A stretch of DNA of 64,000 nucleotides from Climacium dendroides (GCA_950106755.1 OX467086.1:29716001-29780000), one strand, 5' to 3'. Numbered from the stretch's first letter, positions 33,045 to 45,238 are shown. Notes: generated by a model from the sequence alone, not told the origin. Numbers and translations: made by a program.

Positions 33045-35716
33045 ATGGCCACCAGCTGCAGTTTCATCGGCTGTGCCCCACTCCTCGCCGTTCCTTCTAC
33101 AGTCGCCGCCTCTCCCACTGCAACTTCCATCACCGCTTCCAGTTCCGACGCTCCTCATTCTTCGATTGTTCGCTGGAGAGCCGATGTCCAATTGAGAAAT
33201 GAGCCGGTTCGGGCGAGTGGAAGGGATGGTGAAGCACGAGAGGGGGTTGGCGAAGATGGAGAGCAGGCGTGGACTCGTCGGGGGCTCATAGGAGTGGCAG
33301 CTACTTTGGCCTTGATTAGCTGCGAGCCCGCGCAGGCTTTTGAATTTGGAATCTGTAAGGTGGACTTTTGCCTTCTGCGTGATTGGCTTCTGATTCTTTG
33401 GGTATGTTCTTGTTGTGGATTGTTATGAGACGTCCTCGAATGGTGTGCACGCATTGGACATGGCAGATAAGGAGATTGTTTGTAAAATGTGGTTAGGGCA
33501 TCTGAGACACCTTATTCCGTTACTTTAGCTGATTTTGCATATAATTAATCTAAATTACAACCACAGGTTAGTTTTTATCTTGTAAGCTTATGGAAGTCAT
33601 AAATATTCAAAAATTGGATCATGTTGTTTGGAGAATGTTTGTTAACTTCTGGGGGTTTTCAACTTCAGAACTCGGAAGTGTCATATAGGTGCATCCTTCG
33701 ATAGACTTCGAAAGATCCGAAAAATATCTACGAGAGGTTTGTACTAATTAACAAGCACGGTGTATCATCTGGAAAGTTAAAAACATTCGCCATGACAGGT
33801 GGGTTTTTTTGAGACGCCATGACAGTTTTAGTTAACGCTCCGAATGGCCTTAAAATGTTATAATTGGGATTGGAATCGGAATTATGTCACTCTAGTATGT
33901 AAGGTATCGCAATCCCTAGGATTTACTTGTAATTTCATTTCTGTGTGTGATGAACAGTCGCACATGCCTGGAAGATTCTGTCGTAGAAGAAGCTAAGGAG
34001 TCCAAAATTAGTGATTCCAGTATCTCTCATTCCATGTCCAATGCCAAGCGCTACGATTGTTTTGCATTGTGCATCTTCCTATCGCTAAAGCATCGCAATG
34101 CAGGTACGAATTTTTTCTGAACACTTTCAACTACTTCTGTCCTGAGACGATGAACTTTGGTTCTGACCTAAATCGCTCTTCGGGGACAATCTTTACCAGC
34201 TGGGCCGAAGGAATGGTTGAGGGGCCAGAAGCGAAAGACGGCACAGTTTTTGATGAACCCTATCGAAGCTTCTCGCAACCGACTGTCCTCAGCTGTGCTT
34301 CTTCTCTGTAAGTTGGCCATCGAAAGTGCCGTTACTTCATTTCTATGTCATGCTGCCAGCTTCTCTTGCGTTCATGGTTTCACTGACAATTTCTCTGGCT
34401 TTTTAAACATCTGTTTCTCGATCTCAAGCTTCTGCTCTATTCTGCAAATAGAAATTAGAAACTTTGGAATTCAATTATTCATTATTCGTCATTTTTTTAT
34501 CCAATACTATCGATTGTCACAGAGTTACAGAGTTACAGAACTCATATAATGGAGTGCATTTTGGGTGCGTAGGCTGTGACATTAAAGAGGTCTGGGTGTA
34601 CTTCAAGATCCTAGAGCACTTTATTAATGTCGTGTCTGTCATGGCAGCTTCAGCAGAAGGTCCATCCTTTGAAAACTACGAGGAGGCAGGAAAGTTAGTC
34701 AAAGTTGCTGCCCGAGATTGCACGCCATCAGAAATTGGTTCAATACTTGATTTTCAAACTCGAACTGGTGTCGAGGTTAGTCTATTATCTCATTCTTTAC
34801 ATTGTAACGTTTGTCAGCAGATTTCCGCAGTCATGCAGAGAAAAGGGAAGCAATGTTTGCTTCAAGGCCTCTATATCCCACTTAGAATTTGGGAGGTTAC
34901 CTGTCTTGAACTTCGGAGGTTTTCTCTAGTTGCACCGAGTACTTGATGGAAGCTGAATACGGACCTGACGGTTGATCCTCACTCATCTATTATATGCAGG
35001 TTTGCACGTTTAAGCTGGTGTTAAAAAATGCTGCATCACTGTTGCCCAATGATCACCCTGTCAAGATGCGTGCTGATGCTGCTTTGAAAGATCTCATAAG
35101 GTCAGCATTCTGCTTTGCCTAATGTCTCTGAATTTTGAAAATTTTGTGATATTTATTTTCATTTGCAGCAAAGTTAAGTCTTAGGAGTTGTTTGAGGCTC
35201 TTCACGCACTTCTCTTTGTTGTTTATTGGCGCAGGTCCTTCATTGCTGTGGATTCGCTTCTTACTAATGGTGGAGCTAGTGCTGCAACACAAAGGTACCA
35301 TGCACTTCTCCATCTCGAAATACTTACTAGTCTGATGTTGAAGGCAACCCTCTTTTCATTCTAAGCCCTTTGATCAACTGAAAAGTAGAGATCTGAATGT
35401 TCTTCTAGTAGAATGACTCGGCATTTTGTCTGATAGTGCTCTCGGGCCTCCCAACTTTGAGCATTATCTAGTCGATAATGGTGATTTCTCTTCAGGTTTA
35501 CATTCTGGTTATGAGCTTAATATTATAATGTCGGAGGATTCTTGTAGAGTAGGGTCAGTTTTAGCGCACTTCACCTTCGTCTTGAATGAAGTACGTTATT
35601 ATTGACGACTGAAATGATCTGCCTTGTGTAGAGAGGACGTCTTGGGCGCCTTGAAACAGACCATGGTGGCGCTGGATACTTTCCAGCAAGGTGTGCAGAG
35701 TTGTCTCGATGCTTAG
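33045..35716 (+). CDS. Thylakoid-lumen protein of unknown function, TAT signal, six exons
   Basis: Exons are 33045-33354, 34200-34307, 34648-34775, 35000-35100, 35235-35294 and 35632-35716: 792 nt, 263 residues, phases exact. Residues 1-76 are Ser/Thr/Ala-rich, as in a chloroplast transit peptide. Then TRRGLIGVAATLALISC, with twin Arg78-Arg79, and AQA before FEFGISGP look like a twin-arginine lumenal signal cleaved after about Ala98. The mature part, about 165 residues, is helical in character with NPIEASRNRL, SFENYEEAGKLVKVAARDC and VLGALKQTMVALD. I recognise the pattern of a conserved plant lumenal protein but no named family. The exon 3 start could instead be 34654, deleting two residues. 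Inferred site: thylakoid lumen. Confidence 0.82.
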
Positions 35717-36689
35717 GACTTCCAGCTTTTCGCTTTAGTGGTGTTGCCCTAAAGGCCATTTTAGAATTGGATTTTGGAGGATGTATTTTACTACATTGAG
35801 TTATGCACTTTGATGTTTCATTCGCAATGTTTCTATCTGTTGTCACTGGAAATGCACTAGGAGAGGCCACTACACTCCCCACTTACAAATCACAAGCAAT
35901 TGCGCTGCACGACATCTTGCTTTCTCCTGCTCCATCTAAGGTACCTTTGGTTGAGACAGCCAGCACGGGCATTGAACTTGGACAGTAGAGAAGGTCAAAT
36001 TTCACAGGAAGCCAGGAAGGTGTTTCACAGGGGACAAACCCCGGGAGCCTACAGACAACCATGTCACTGTCCTACAGTCAGCTCAATAACAGGTAGTCTC
36101 GACCTACCTGTTATTGAGCCTGTGGACGGTTCAGCACAGAAAGCCATCTATTTAGTATGAGCACTTGAGTAGGTTCCGAGCTTGGCACTGTCCTAAGAAT
36201 AGGAGCACTGTAGTGTACTTGAACCTGTATAGTACAAAGTAGAGATGGCCAAATTTCACAGGCATTCTTGCCCGCAGAAAATCAATTGTTTAATGATCAA
36301 GGTGCTTGGTACAGACGTACAGACAGATTTGGAACCTGCTCCTGGAAGGGATGGCCTTATTTTACAGGGACATTGTTCCGCACGTTGTGAAAAGAGAACA
36401 CACCTTGGGGAAACGGGCTATGAATTCTTGTACAGTACATTATAATGGGTAAGATTCAACAACTGTCGATGTAGTAGAGGGCTGTAGGACGGGGAAAAAA
36501 TGTTTGCCATCCAAATTTTTTCTGGGGTGGGGTGGGGGCAAGTTACTTGAATGCAATTTTCAGTGAATAGTATGGTATATTCCACCACTGTGGTATTATT
36601 GACTTTTTAAAAGAAGAAGATGTTTAACCAAGTAAGGACGGGTTGTAACTATGAAAACCATCCTTTTTGGTACAATGTGAACCATCTAT
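35717..36689. other. 3' flank of the lumenal-protein gene
   Basis: Mixed-composition DNA containing a strong hairpin at 36081-36119 and two similar segments: AGTAGAGAAGGTCAAATTTC at about 35985 and AGTAGAGATGGCCAAATTTC at about 36238, about 250 bp apart. No credible ORF. The first part is probably 3' untranslated sequence. Confidence 0.4.
36081..36119. other. Perfect 16-bp stem, 7-nt loop hairpin
   Basis: GCTCAATAACAGGTAG (36081-36096) is followed by a 7-base loop and then the exact complement CTACCTGTTATTGAGC (36104-36119). It lies 365 bp after the stop codon of the lumenal-protein gene. No poly-T or element ends accompany it. Confidence 0.85.
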
Positions 36690-36910
36690 TTAACCCTTAA
36701 AGGACAACAGGGTGACTTTGAAAATCATTAATTTTTATGATTGTGCGAAGCATTGGCTTAAAAAATTGTAAAAAAAACTCATTGCAAGACAAACTATTGT
36801 AGAGGAAAATTCTTGCAAAATTCCAAGGATGAATAGTTGCACTTCTCTCCTACATAGAGATATCCTTTGTCATTCATTGGATGCAAAACGTCCGCCTCGA
36901 CATTTAATTT
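36690..36910. repeat. Dispersed repeat starting TTAACCCTTAAAGGAC
   Basis: Shares with 54730-54945 the start TTAACC(C/T)TTAAA, then AAATCAT, CATTG..AGACAA.CTA, GGATGAA.A.TTGCACTTCT and GAGATATCC/GAGATTCTT. The right end is not sharply defined. A diverged relative reads through about 42985-43225. Confidence 0.55.
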
Positions 36911-38435
36911 AAAAAGAACAAAAATGTACTCATTGGAGATCAAACTACTATACAAGATGTCTTGTTTTTGCACTATAAATTGTGAAGGATGAACATATGC
37001 ACTTATGTCATTTGTTCGACCACTTTGGTCATCAATGTCCTTATAGGCTTAATCCACATATCACCATTTAGTGTAGTTTGGCCATTTCTTGTTCTTTTCT
37101 CTTTATCTAAATTTTAGCTATAAAAATGATACTTTTGAATTATTTATAAATTAATTTGTAATTCTCAATTTATAATTTGTATATATTTGGTATATTTGGT
37201 ACCTGTGAGATACACTAGTGCAGCTGCGTAGCCCTGTGAGATACACACCTGGCTTGGGCTTTGAAATTTTTTTGTATGGGCGAACCTGACGTGGATATAT
37301 ACAGGGTCCCATTGAGGATGCCCAAACACAAATTTTCAGCGTTTTCTGTTAAGGCCAGCCTTGGCGAGGCTCACCAGCTTCATTGCCGGGCTCCTTCGAA
37401 CGCTACAAACTACTGTATAAGGAGCACCAATTTGGAACACTTCACGAGTGCAAGATCGAGCTCTGAGTCCTAGTTTTCACCAATTTGGTTGTGCATGCTG
37501 CCCTGGTGATGCGGCTCAGTAACATGTATTCTAGTCTTGGCTAGTGATCAATCGAGAGTCTTTGGAAGAACGAGATTTGGTGGAAGCTAAGATCGATCGA
37601 ACGCGACTCATTTTTTGCCTGTCTTCACACTACTTCCCAGGTTCCACACAGTTGTGAAGTTCGGAGCAGAAGCAAGCACCGGGAGATCGATTCATACTAT
37701 CTCTGTTTCCCACATTGCCATTCCTGGTGTTCAGCGTTGTGAACAGGAAAAACTTGAGCCTCTGATATTCCCTGTTTCCTCTTGCTCCTCGCGCGAAATC
37801 AGTTGGGAAGCTTCTGATGCTCCAGCAATTAAGGAAAACAAGGGTGAAGTCTCCCCATGAATTGAAGATACCGTAACGGTGGATTTTCACTGGGCAAGAG
37901 ATCGTCAACCACGTGACCAGTCGAAGGTTAGTCATTTATGCATACGATTATAGCAATACTTTATGACCTTCATAAATATGATTTATTTCTACTGATTTTA
38001 TGCAAGCTCTCACAACAGGGTGACTTCCAGGCGTACGGTTTGGTGGGCAACAGGGTGATCAATCGTTTGGTACAACGTCTGGTTCCCTCTGAGGCTCACT
38101 GGCTGCAACGATAGAGTACGTACGCTGAAAAAGTGAGGTGTGTGCATTGTGCATTTGGACATGTTCCTCATGTTGTGGGATTTAATTTGTCAAAATAGAT
38201 TGCTCTAGCTTATGATCTGTCTGGCTGACTGATTCGATGGGAAGATGGTTGGTCACATTCGTTATAATGGCGTGTTCGAGAGCGTCAAAGCTGTGGCGCT
38301 CAAGTGCGTAGAGCTTTGAAAACAAAGCCACTTTCGACACTGAACTTGTGTGCATCTATCTACGGTGTCATTCAAGTATTGTGCAATTATTGTCAAGTCT
38401 GGTGTTTGAGGCAATCAGGAGTTTCTTTTCCAATT
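36911..38435. other. Mixed-composition intergenic DNA, no gene assigned
   Basis: ORFs at 37261-37473 and 37615-37860 (+) lie in a stretch of higher GC (about 37200-38340), but neither is recognisable and no splice chain emerged. TGGTCACATTCGTT at about 38250 also occurs in CDPK-related kinase intron 1 near 48490, a short shared piece of unknown meaning. Confidence 0.35.
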
Positions 38436-38839
38436 GGCTCTAAAAGTGATCATTCAAGGGTTGGTATGCCTTTTTCATAGGTTTCCATCAACAAGAATAT
38501 TTTTTAAACATTTTTCAGAGAAAGAAAAATAGATGTGGAACTTAACACAAGTGATTTTGTATTTTTTCAAGCATTTTCTAATTATTTATAAATTTTCAAA
38601 GATTTGGAGTATAGGCATCTATTTGTGATCATAGGTCTCCCAAAATTTGTCCACTTGCAACTTGTAAAGAGATGTGCGGAAATTAAAAACAATGATTGGC
38701 ACTTGCAATAAAATAAAACAATTTTTCCTCAATTCACTCAATGGCTAAAGTGGTACATTTAAAGATTACCTCATCTCCATTCTCCAACTAATAATAGGGG
38801 TGATTTGAAGGAGAGGGGTAGTTTTATAATAGACTACCT
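38436..38839. mobile_element. Dispersed element, AGGTA-like right end (copy 1)
   Basis: About 400 bp closely matching 44830-45238, including TTTTTCAGAGAAAGAAAAAT, CATCTCCATTCTCCAAC and GGAGAGGGG. The right end reads GACTACCT followed by TA, like the AGGTA/TA elements; the left end GGCTCTAAAAG is worn. Confidence 0.75.
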
Positions 38840-38867
38840 TACACTCTTACAGCCTAGGTAATTGCAA

Positions 38868-38979
38868 AGCATGCTAAGTTATCAAAAATAATTGTCGGTT
38901 AAGACCTACCAAGCCATGGGCAACAAGGTTGCTAGTGACTTGCGATTATTTTTGATGACTTAGCCTACTTTGCAATTAC
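38868..38979. mobile_element. 112-bp foldback
   Basis: The left arm GTAATTGCAAAGCATGCTAAG continues through ATCAAAAATAAT, and the right arm is its inverse ending GCAATTAC. The arms of about 40 bp have few mismatches and flank a loop of about 33 bp. It could be a miniature element or a transcribed hairpin. Confidence 0.75.
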
Positions 38980-39108
38980 TAGATATAATTTCAATGTAGG
39001 AGAGTTGAGCCATTTTGACTTCTTTGATTGCTTAATCTATCAAAACATGCCACAACAACAGAGCTCTTTTGCATTTAGATTATATTAGGTAGATGTGCAC
39101 TCACCAAG

Positions 39109-39177
39109 TTTCTACTACAACCAATTTCCGCACATCTTTTTACTACGACCAATAATATCAATTGGTTGTAGTAGAAA
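39109..39177. repeat. 69-bp hairpin with perfect 18-bp arms
   Basis: TTTCTACTACAACCAATT (39109-39126) is exactly complemented by AATTGGTTGTAGTAGAAA (39160-39177). The 33-base loop holds a further related TTTTTACTACGACCAAT. Confidence 0.82.
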
Positions 39178-42080
39178 TGTCCAACTGGCTAGTACATTCT
39201 TAAATCTACTTATTTTACATCTACTTAGTGTTGATGGGTTTTGAAATAAGGTGGATGCTTTAGTTATCATCAATTGAAGTTTGGAAGTGTAACTAATGTT
39301 GTTCATCAAGGCATTAGATTCTAAATATTATTAAGTCAATGTAAGATGTCTTGGTGCAATGTTAAAAGAAATTGTTCTAACTTAGTAGATGATGAATAGC
39401 TACATTGGCATGTGTTTTCATTATGGACCTTCAACCCAATTGTATTTGGGCTACCAACATTTATGATGTAGATGCAGATCAACTATTGTTTATTCAAATG
39501 AAGGTTAATTCTAGTTCATTATTTTCAATCATTCTTGATTTTGAGAATACCTTTTTATAACAATGTATTTTGTGAGGACAATATTTCAAAAATTTACAAC
39601 ATTGGAGTTCATAGAGCAAGGATGATGTATAATGAAATGTCATAAGGCATTAGGATTGTTGGGACTAGAAGAAAAATGTTGAAACCTTGAAAAGTTCACA
39701 AGCTTTACAACTATATCTATCAAATTTAGTATATCTTTGTAATAAGTTTAGAGAAGTCCAAGCTGTTGAATTTTCAATTAATTCCAATTTTTTTATTCAC
39801 ATGCATAAACCTTGTTTATAAAATGAATGTAAAGATAGTAATTAAAATTTAATTTTACTTAGGAATCTCATAAACACACAACTTTAGTTTTTATATTTAG
39901 CCCAATATTTAGCCAATTGATACTCAAGTACGTACATACATGAACAATGATTGGGAAGCAAGGTTAGGATTGTCATGTACAAAACTATGTATTGAAAAGA
40001 TGCAATTGCATTTGATATTGCAATTAATGACCCCCCTTCCGCTGTTTTGAAAAATCCAAGGTCATTATTCTTTTAAGAAAATCTTCTCCCCTCCAATGTT
40101 GTTGATCTCCAATTTAAAAAATAAATAAAATATATTGCATTGTAAATTTTTAGGGACCCTACAATCCTTCTCTCAAAATTGTTTCAAAATAGCTTATGTT
40201 CTTAATAGTCGAATAATGAATCATGTCACAAACAAACAAACAAACAAATAAATAAAAATATAAGATGAATTCCTTGCATCCAAAATTTATTAAATTACTT
40301 TTAGATTCAATTGTTTGAAAAATCTTAATACAAATTTGAAGTTTCAAAGTGTTGTTTAAAATTTTGCATATTCAAATTTGTATGAGAAATATTGGAGGTC
40401 TTTAAAAAATTTGAGTAGAAAAAAAAAAGCATTTTTCACTTCAACTTTAAAAGAATGAGTTCTTAACATTGAATTGTTTAATTTCTTATTACAATTATAA
40501 ATTTTAGTTAATTGTAATAGGCCATAGAAGACTCCATTTGGTATGTATCTTAATTTTAAAAAAAATTAATTCATAAATAAAATAGAAATCAATATCTAAA
40601 TATATAATTCTAAAAGGAATAATTTTCTTACAAAATTCCATCAACAAAAGATTTAAATTTTCAAAATTGTGCAATTATCAAGTTATGAGTGCATTTTTTG
40701 AGACCTTCTAGCTTGAAAACACTCATAATGTCAAATTTCAAAATACAAATACAAAAGCAAATCATGTTTCTTCCCAAAGGATCTTGAAGGTCTTTGAGGA
40801 TTAAATTAAAAGACAAAAAAGTAAAATTATATTACTTTTGACCCTAATGAGTTGCTTACTAATTTTATGTAATGCAATTTCTTAAAGCATTGATTTATTT
40901 TCCAAAAATCAATAAATTACTTGTAATAATTTATTGGAGGAAGCACCTAATTATACTCAGTTTATAAACACAATAGGGGCATTGGCATCAAATAACTACA
41001 AGTTTTGTGACAAATTTGGTGTCCTTTAATAAATTTCAAAAAGAGAATGATCTTAGCTGTCAAAATCCTTAAAACTTCAAAAAACAAGAACAAAGGCCAA
41101 TAGATGCCTTGAAAATCATGAAAGTTAGATCATGTTTGGAAAACCAACTCTATATGATATTTATTAAGTATGTGCTTTGACCATGTATTTTTGAAGGGGG
41201 AAGGATTCTATTTGGAATCATATATTTTTGATTCCCCATTATTAAACAATTCTCTAAAAGGACCTAATAAATTATCCCTTTGTCTTTATTATAAATTTGT
41301 TTTTAAATTTTTGGATATTCCATCTTCATTCTAAAAATTAGCATTAATCATCAATTTATAGCAATCCACTTAAAAACTTATGCATCTACAATATTTAATA
41401 CAAAGACAAGTACAAGATTAAATGAATTCAAGACATGGCATCTAGCATTAACTTTGGCTAGCTATTGGTATATATTTAAAGCATTTCAAGTTTTTGCATA
41501 GAATACAAAGTCTTCATACTAGAATGAAAAAATTTACCATGCCAAAAATCCAATAGACTTGTCTCCAACATCCTTTGTAATTGCTAATGATGACACTTTG
41601 CTATCCAACATACACTACACTACCATCAATCATCAATCATCATCCACAAATTAGAATCTTAGATTGTTAGATTTTCCACTTATTTAATTAGACTATATAG
41701 TGGTTTATATGGGACTACAACTGTGTTCTTAATTCTTAAAAATGCCCATTGTGCTATTGTTTATATTTGGTAAAATTTCCTCATATTTCATGATTCTATT
41801 TTACATCTAATATTTTCTTCCTTATACTAGTAGCCCAACATTATTAATTATAATTATTCTAATTTCTACATCATAAAAATATAAGACACCCTTTACTTTG
41901 AAGTAATGCCTAGTGCCCCCCACCAATCAATTATATATGGTTTGAAAAAACCTATGTATGCTGGGCAATAGGCATTTCTTGACCCCTTCTAGACATTGCA
42001 TGTGCTATTCAAAGTTAGTTACTATGCAAAAATCTTTAAAATCATGCAAGTATAAAAGATTTTTGGTAGTTTCATTCAAT
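39178..42080. other. AT-rich intergenic DNA, no gene seen
   Basis: About 2.9 kb with no ORF above 65 codons and no recognisable exon or RNA gene. Confidence 0.5.
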
Positions 42081-42295
42081 ACATTGATTTTTTATACATT
42101 AAGCATTTATTAAATCATTGAAAAGGCCGCCAGTTTTTTATTTTTGGCATCCTGGCAATGCAAGTATAGGAAAAATAAATAAATAAAGATTTAAAAATGA
42201 TGTGGTGCTAATATGGCACCAATAGTGACATGTCAAATTATATATATAAATGAACTATGGACATAATGCTTAATGTATAAAAAATCAATAATGTT
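42081..42295. repeat. Inverted-repeat element, ~215 bp
   Basis: ATTGATTTTTTATACATTAA at the left is matched by TTAATGTATAAAAAATCAAT at the right. The similarity of the arms continues outward to CATTCAAT / ATTCATTC-like sequence, so the true ends are uncertain. No clear target duplication. Confidence 0.6.
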
Positions 42296-43317
42296 CATTC
42301 TAATTGGATGAACAATGTCCAAGGAAGAATTATTTCATTCTTCATATTTTGTAGCCTTAGGGTAGGTTCAACAAAAAAACAATAACAAAATTAAGTGTGA
42401 AAATATCAAAAAAATTATTGTTTAAAAAATTTGAATGGAAAAAAGCTATAAAGTAGTTTTATATTTAGCATTTTAAAAGTTTATAAAAATAACATTTAGT
42501 TGGGAGATAGCGTTCTTGCTTTTCATTTACAAGAGTAATTTTGAACTCTACACTCAAATTTAAATATGCAAATACTTTTGCATTTTTCCACATCATTTCT
42601 TAAACCATCATAGGCTTTGGGCACAAGGAAACCATTTGGCCTTTGCTGATTTGGAGGAAGGTCTATAAATAAAGCTCTTACTAGTGATATAAGGCAAGCT
42701 TACATATTTGAAAATTCTATGATTTATAATAAAAGATATGTGCTTTGTAAAATAAAACTATTAAAATTTTTATGAAAAATAAAGTTTTCATAGCAACCTT
42801 ATTTTTTGTAGAAACTTAGGGTAGGCAAATTGCACCATAATTTTGAAATTTTTCAAATAAAAATAGATTTTTTCCACCAAATTTGTCATTTCTATTTAAA
42901 ACTTGGATGGAGTTGCAAAATTTAGATGAATAATACATGATTATAATTGAAAAATATTTTTTGGCTAAAAAGATGGATGAACCTCGGAAGGACATGCTAG
43001 TCACCCCCAAAATCATCCTTTTGGATATTGTGTGAATCATTTCCTTAAAACCAAAAGCATTCATTGTAGGTCAATCTTTCACACAAAATTCTGAAGATGA
43101 ACATCTGTATTTCTTCTGTTTCACATAGAGGGATTCTTTGTCATCTATAGGACACTTAAACTTGATGTCCGTGGCTTTTTTCTAGGATGGGTGTTAACCA
43201 AAAATGTTCTAATTAACCTTTAAAGGACATTTTATGTCTAGGCTTGGTCAAACTTCATTAGGTTTCTATATTAAAATACACATTTCAAAATTTTGATATT
43301 TTTCACATGTAGTAATC
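42296..43317. other. AT-rich intergenic DNA
   Basis: No gene seen. The part from about 42985 to 43225 resembles, in diverged form, the repeat at 36690 and 54730, ending with AACCTTTAAAGGAC. Confidence 0.4.
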
Positions 43318-43379
43318 TATCAGATTTTGACCGGATCAATGCAACCAAAAAAACAAAAAAACAAAATTTTCTAATAGTG
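43318..43379. mobile_element. Half of a CACTA-ended foldback element
   Basis: TATCAGATTTTGACCGGATC through AAAATTTTCTAATAGTG matches the right half of the element at 31962-32111. No left half is present, so this is a truncated remnant. Confidence 0.75.
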
Positions 43380-43737
43380 TATAAATTGTGGGTGAATACG
43401 AGTTGTATTCTTTGTTGTTCTCTATGGCCCTTTTTCTTAGTCGTTCATTGGACACTAACTTTGTGTCCTTCTTGAGTGAACAATAATGCAACACACTAAA
43501 TCCTATCCACGAAGTGGACCCAATAGGGTAATTTGGGATTCTCCGGGGGATAAAAGTAAAAACATGCTTCCTATTTTGAGTTGTGTCTAGGATATGTTCT
43601 AGACCTCTCCTAGCTAATTTGGGGTCTCTAATTGCAAATGTGAATTCAAAATTTGCCAAAAAAAATTTATGTGGATTTTTCCATTTTTTCCAAGGTAAAT
43701 CCAACCTACTGGGCCCGCATTTTGTGGGTAGGGTTTA

Positions 43738-44624
43738 AGGTAGAAAGACCCAAACCCACACATGTTCCTATTCTTTGTTCCTAAACTCACCCAATTATGT
43801 CCCTAGACTTTGGTGAATGCGTCCTCCACCATTACAAAAAAACGAGGCCATGGGAAGGCTGTTAATTTAGGGGGGTTGGAATGATTTCAAGTGCTTGCCC
43901 CCTAGTTGCCCGTGCACACTTTCCAAAATCCGCGTTGGCACTACTATGCTAGCACAATTTTGGACGACACGTGGTCATTCGAAGGAATGCCAAGTCGCAA
44001 GAAGTGTTGACTTTGAAATTCAAAAAACCTTGAATCCTTTGCTCCATTGAACTTTGCAATGGAGTTTATGGAGTTCTTTGTATAGGATTTTGTAGTTGAA
44101 GAAACTGTATAGCTTTGAGGTCTATGCCACATGTGGCTGACAGATCATGTGGTTAACCTGTAATAGTCAGATTTATGATTCCATCTACATTGTCCATTCT
44201 TCAACCCAATCCTGCACTGCCCGCCTGCCAAATTGAGTGGATATAGGGGAATACTCTTCTTGTAGAAAATACTAAAAACGTTGAACAAATCTTCTTAACA
44301 ACCCTCTCTAGGGCTCAGATTTCTTGTAACGATGCTTAACATTGATTGGCCAACACATTCGAAGGACACATATTTGACTGTGATTTGCTGACAACTAATT
44401 TTTGCAGGGGTCAATTTGGGGTGCACCTATGGGACAATTTCAGTGGTCTAGGCAGCCAACACTTTGAAAAATCATAGAAATTACATACAATGTCCAAAAA
44501 ATCTAATTTTTTTTGGAATATTCACAATTTTCACTTGCATATACTACAAAAATATTATTTTTAGAAAAACATGCCTCCAACTATGCTGAATTGCTTAAAG
44601 TAACAGTTTTGGGTGTTTCTACCT
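43738..44624. mobile_element. Large AGGTA/TA element (887 bp)
   Basis: The ends AGGTAGAAAGACCCAAA and TTTTGGGTGTTTCTACCT are inverted and flanked by TA at 43736-43737 and 44625-44626. The right 310 bp matches the nested element at 2739-3130 in inverse orientation. The left two thirds are unique and somewhat richer in GC. No transposase-like ORF is present. Confidence 0.72.
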
Positions 44625-44829
44625 TATCGTCCCCCAATTATAATAATGTTCTACGTAGGCTCCCTGCCTGCACTGAAAATTAAAAACACAGAAAATCAAA
44701 CCCATAAACTCTCATTTAAAGTGCTTGGATTGATGATCGTGTGTGTTCGATTAACTTATGGTTGCTCTGCTTGAGTGGCAGTCGACACTGTGCTGGTTAG
44801 GAAGTATGAATATCATTCCTGACAGCGCT

Positions 44830-45238
44830 GGTAGGCTCTAAAAGCGACCATTTAAGGGTTGGTCCGCCTTTTTTTTTAATAGGTTTCCGTGGATAAGAAT
44901 ATTTTTTAATCATTTTTCAGAGAAAGAAAAATAGATGCGGAATTTAACACAAGTGGTTTTGTAATTTTTCAAGCATTTTTGAATTACTTATAAATTTTCA
45001 AAGATTTGGGGCATAGATACCTATTTGTGACCATAGGTCTCTCCAAATCTGTCCACTTACAACATGTAAAGAGATGTGTGGAAATCAAAGACAATGATTG
45101 GCTCTTGCAATAGGAAAATAATTTTTTCTTGATTCAGTCAATGGCTAAAGTGATACATTTAAGGATTACCTCATCTCCATTCTCCAACCAATAATAAGGG
45201 CGGTTTGAAGGAGAGGGGTGGTTTTACAACAGACTACT
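44830..45238. mobile_element. Dispersed element (copy 2)
   Basis: Starts GGTAGGCTCTAAAAGCGACC and runs about 409 bp, aligned throughout with 38436-38839. The right end GACTACTTTA is a mutated form of the other copy's GACTACCTTA. Confidence 0.75.

Noticed and set aside
33979..34060. Alternative exon 2 of the lumenal-protein gene after the acceptor near 33958
   Set aside because: The phase-matched reading reaches a stop within ten codons; the exon at 34200-34307 stays open and joins both neighbours in phase.
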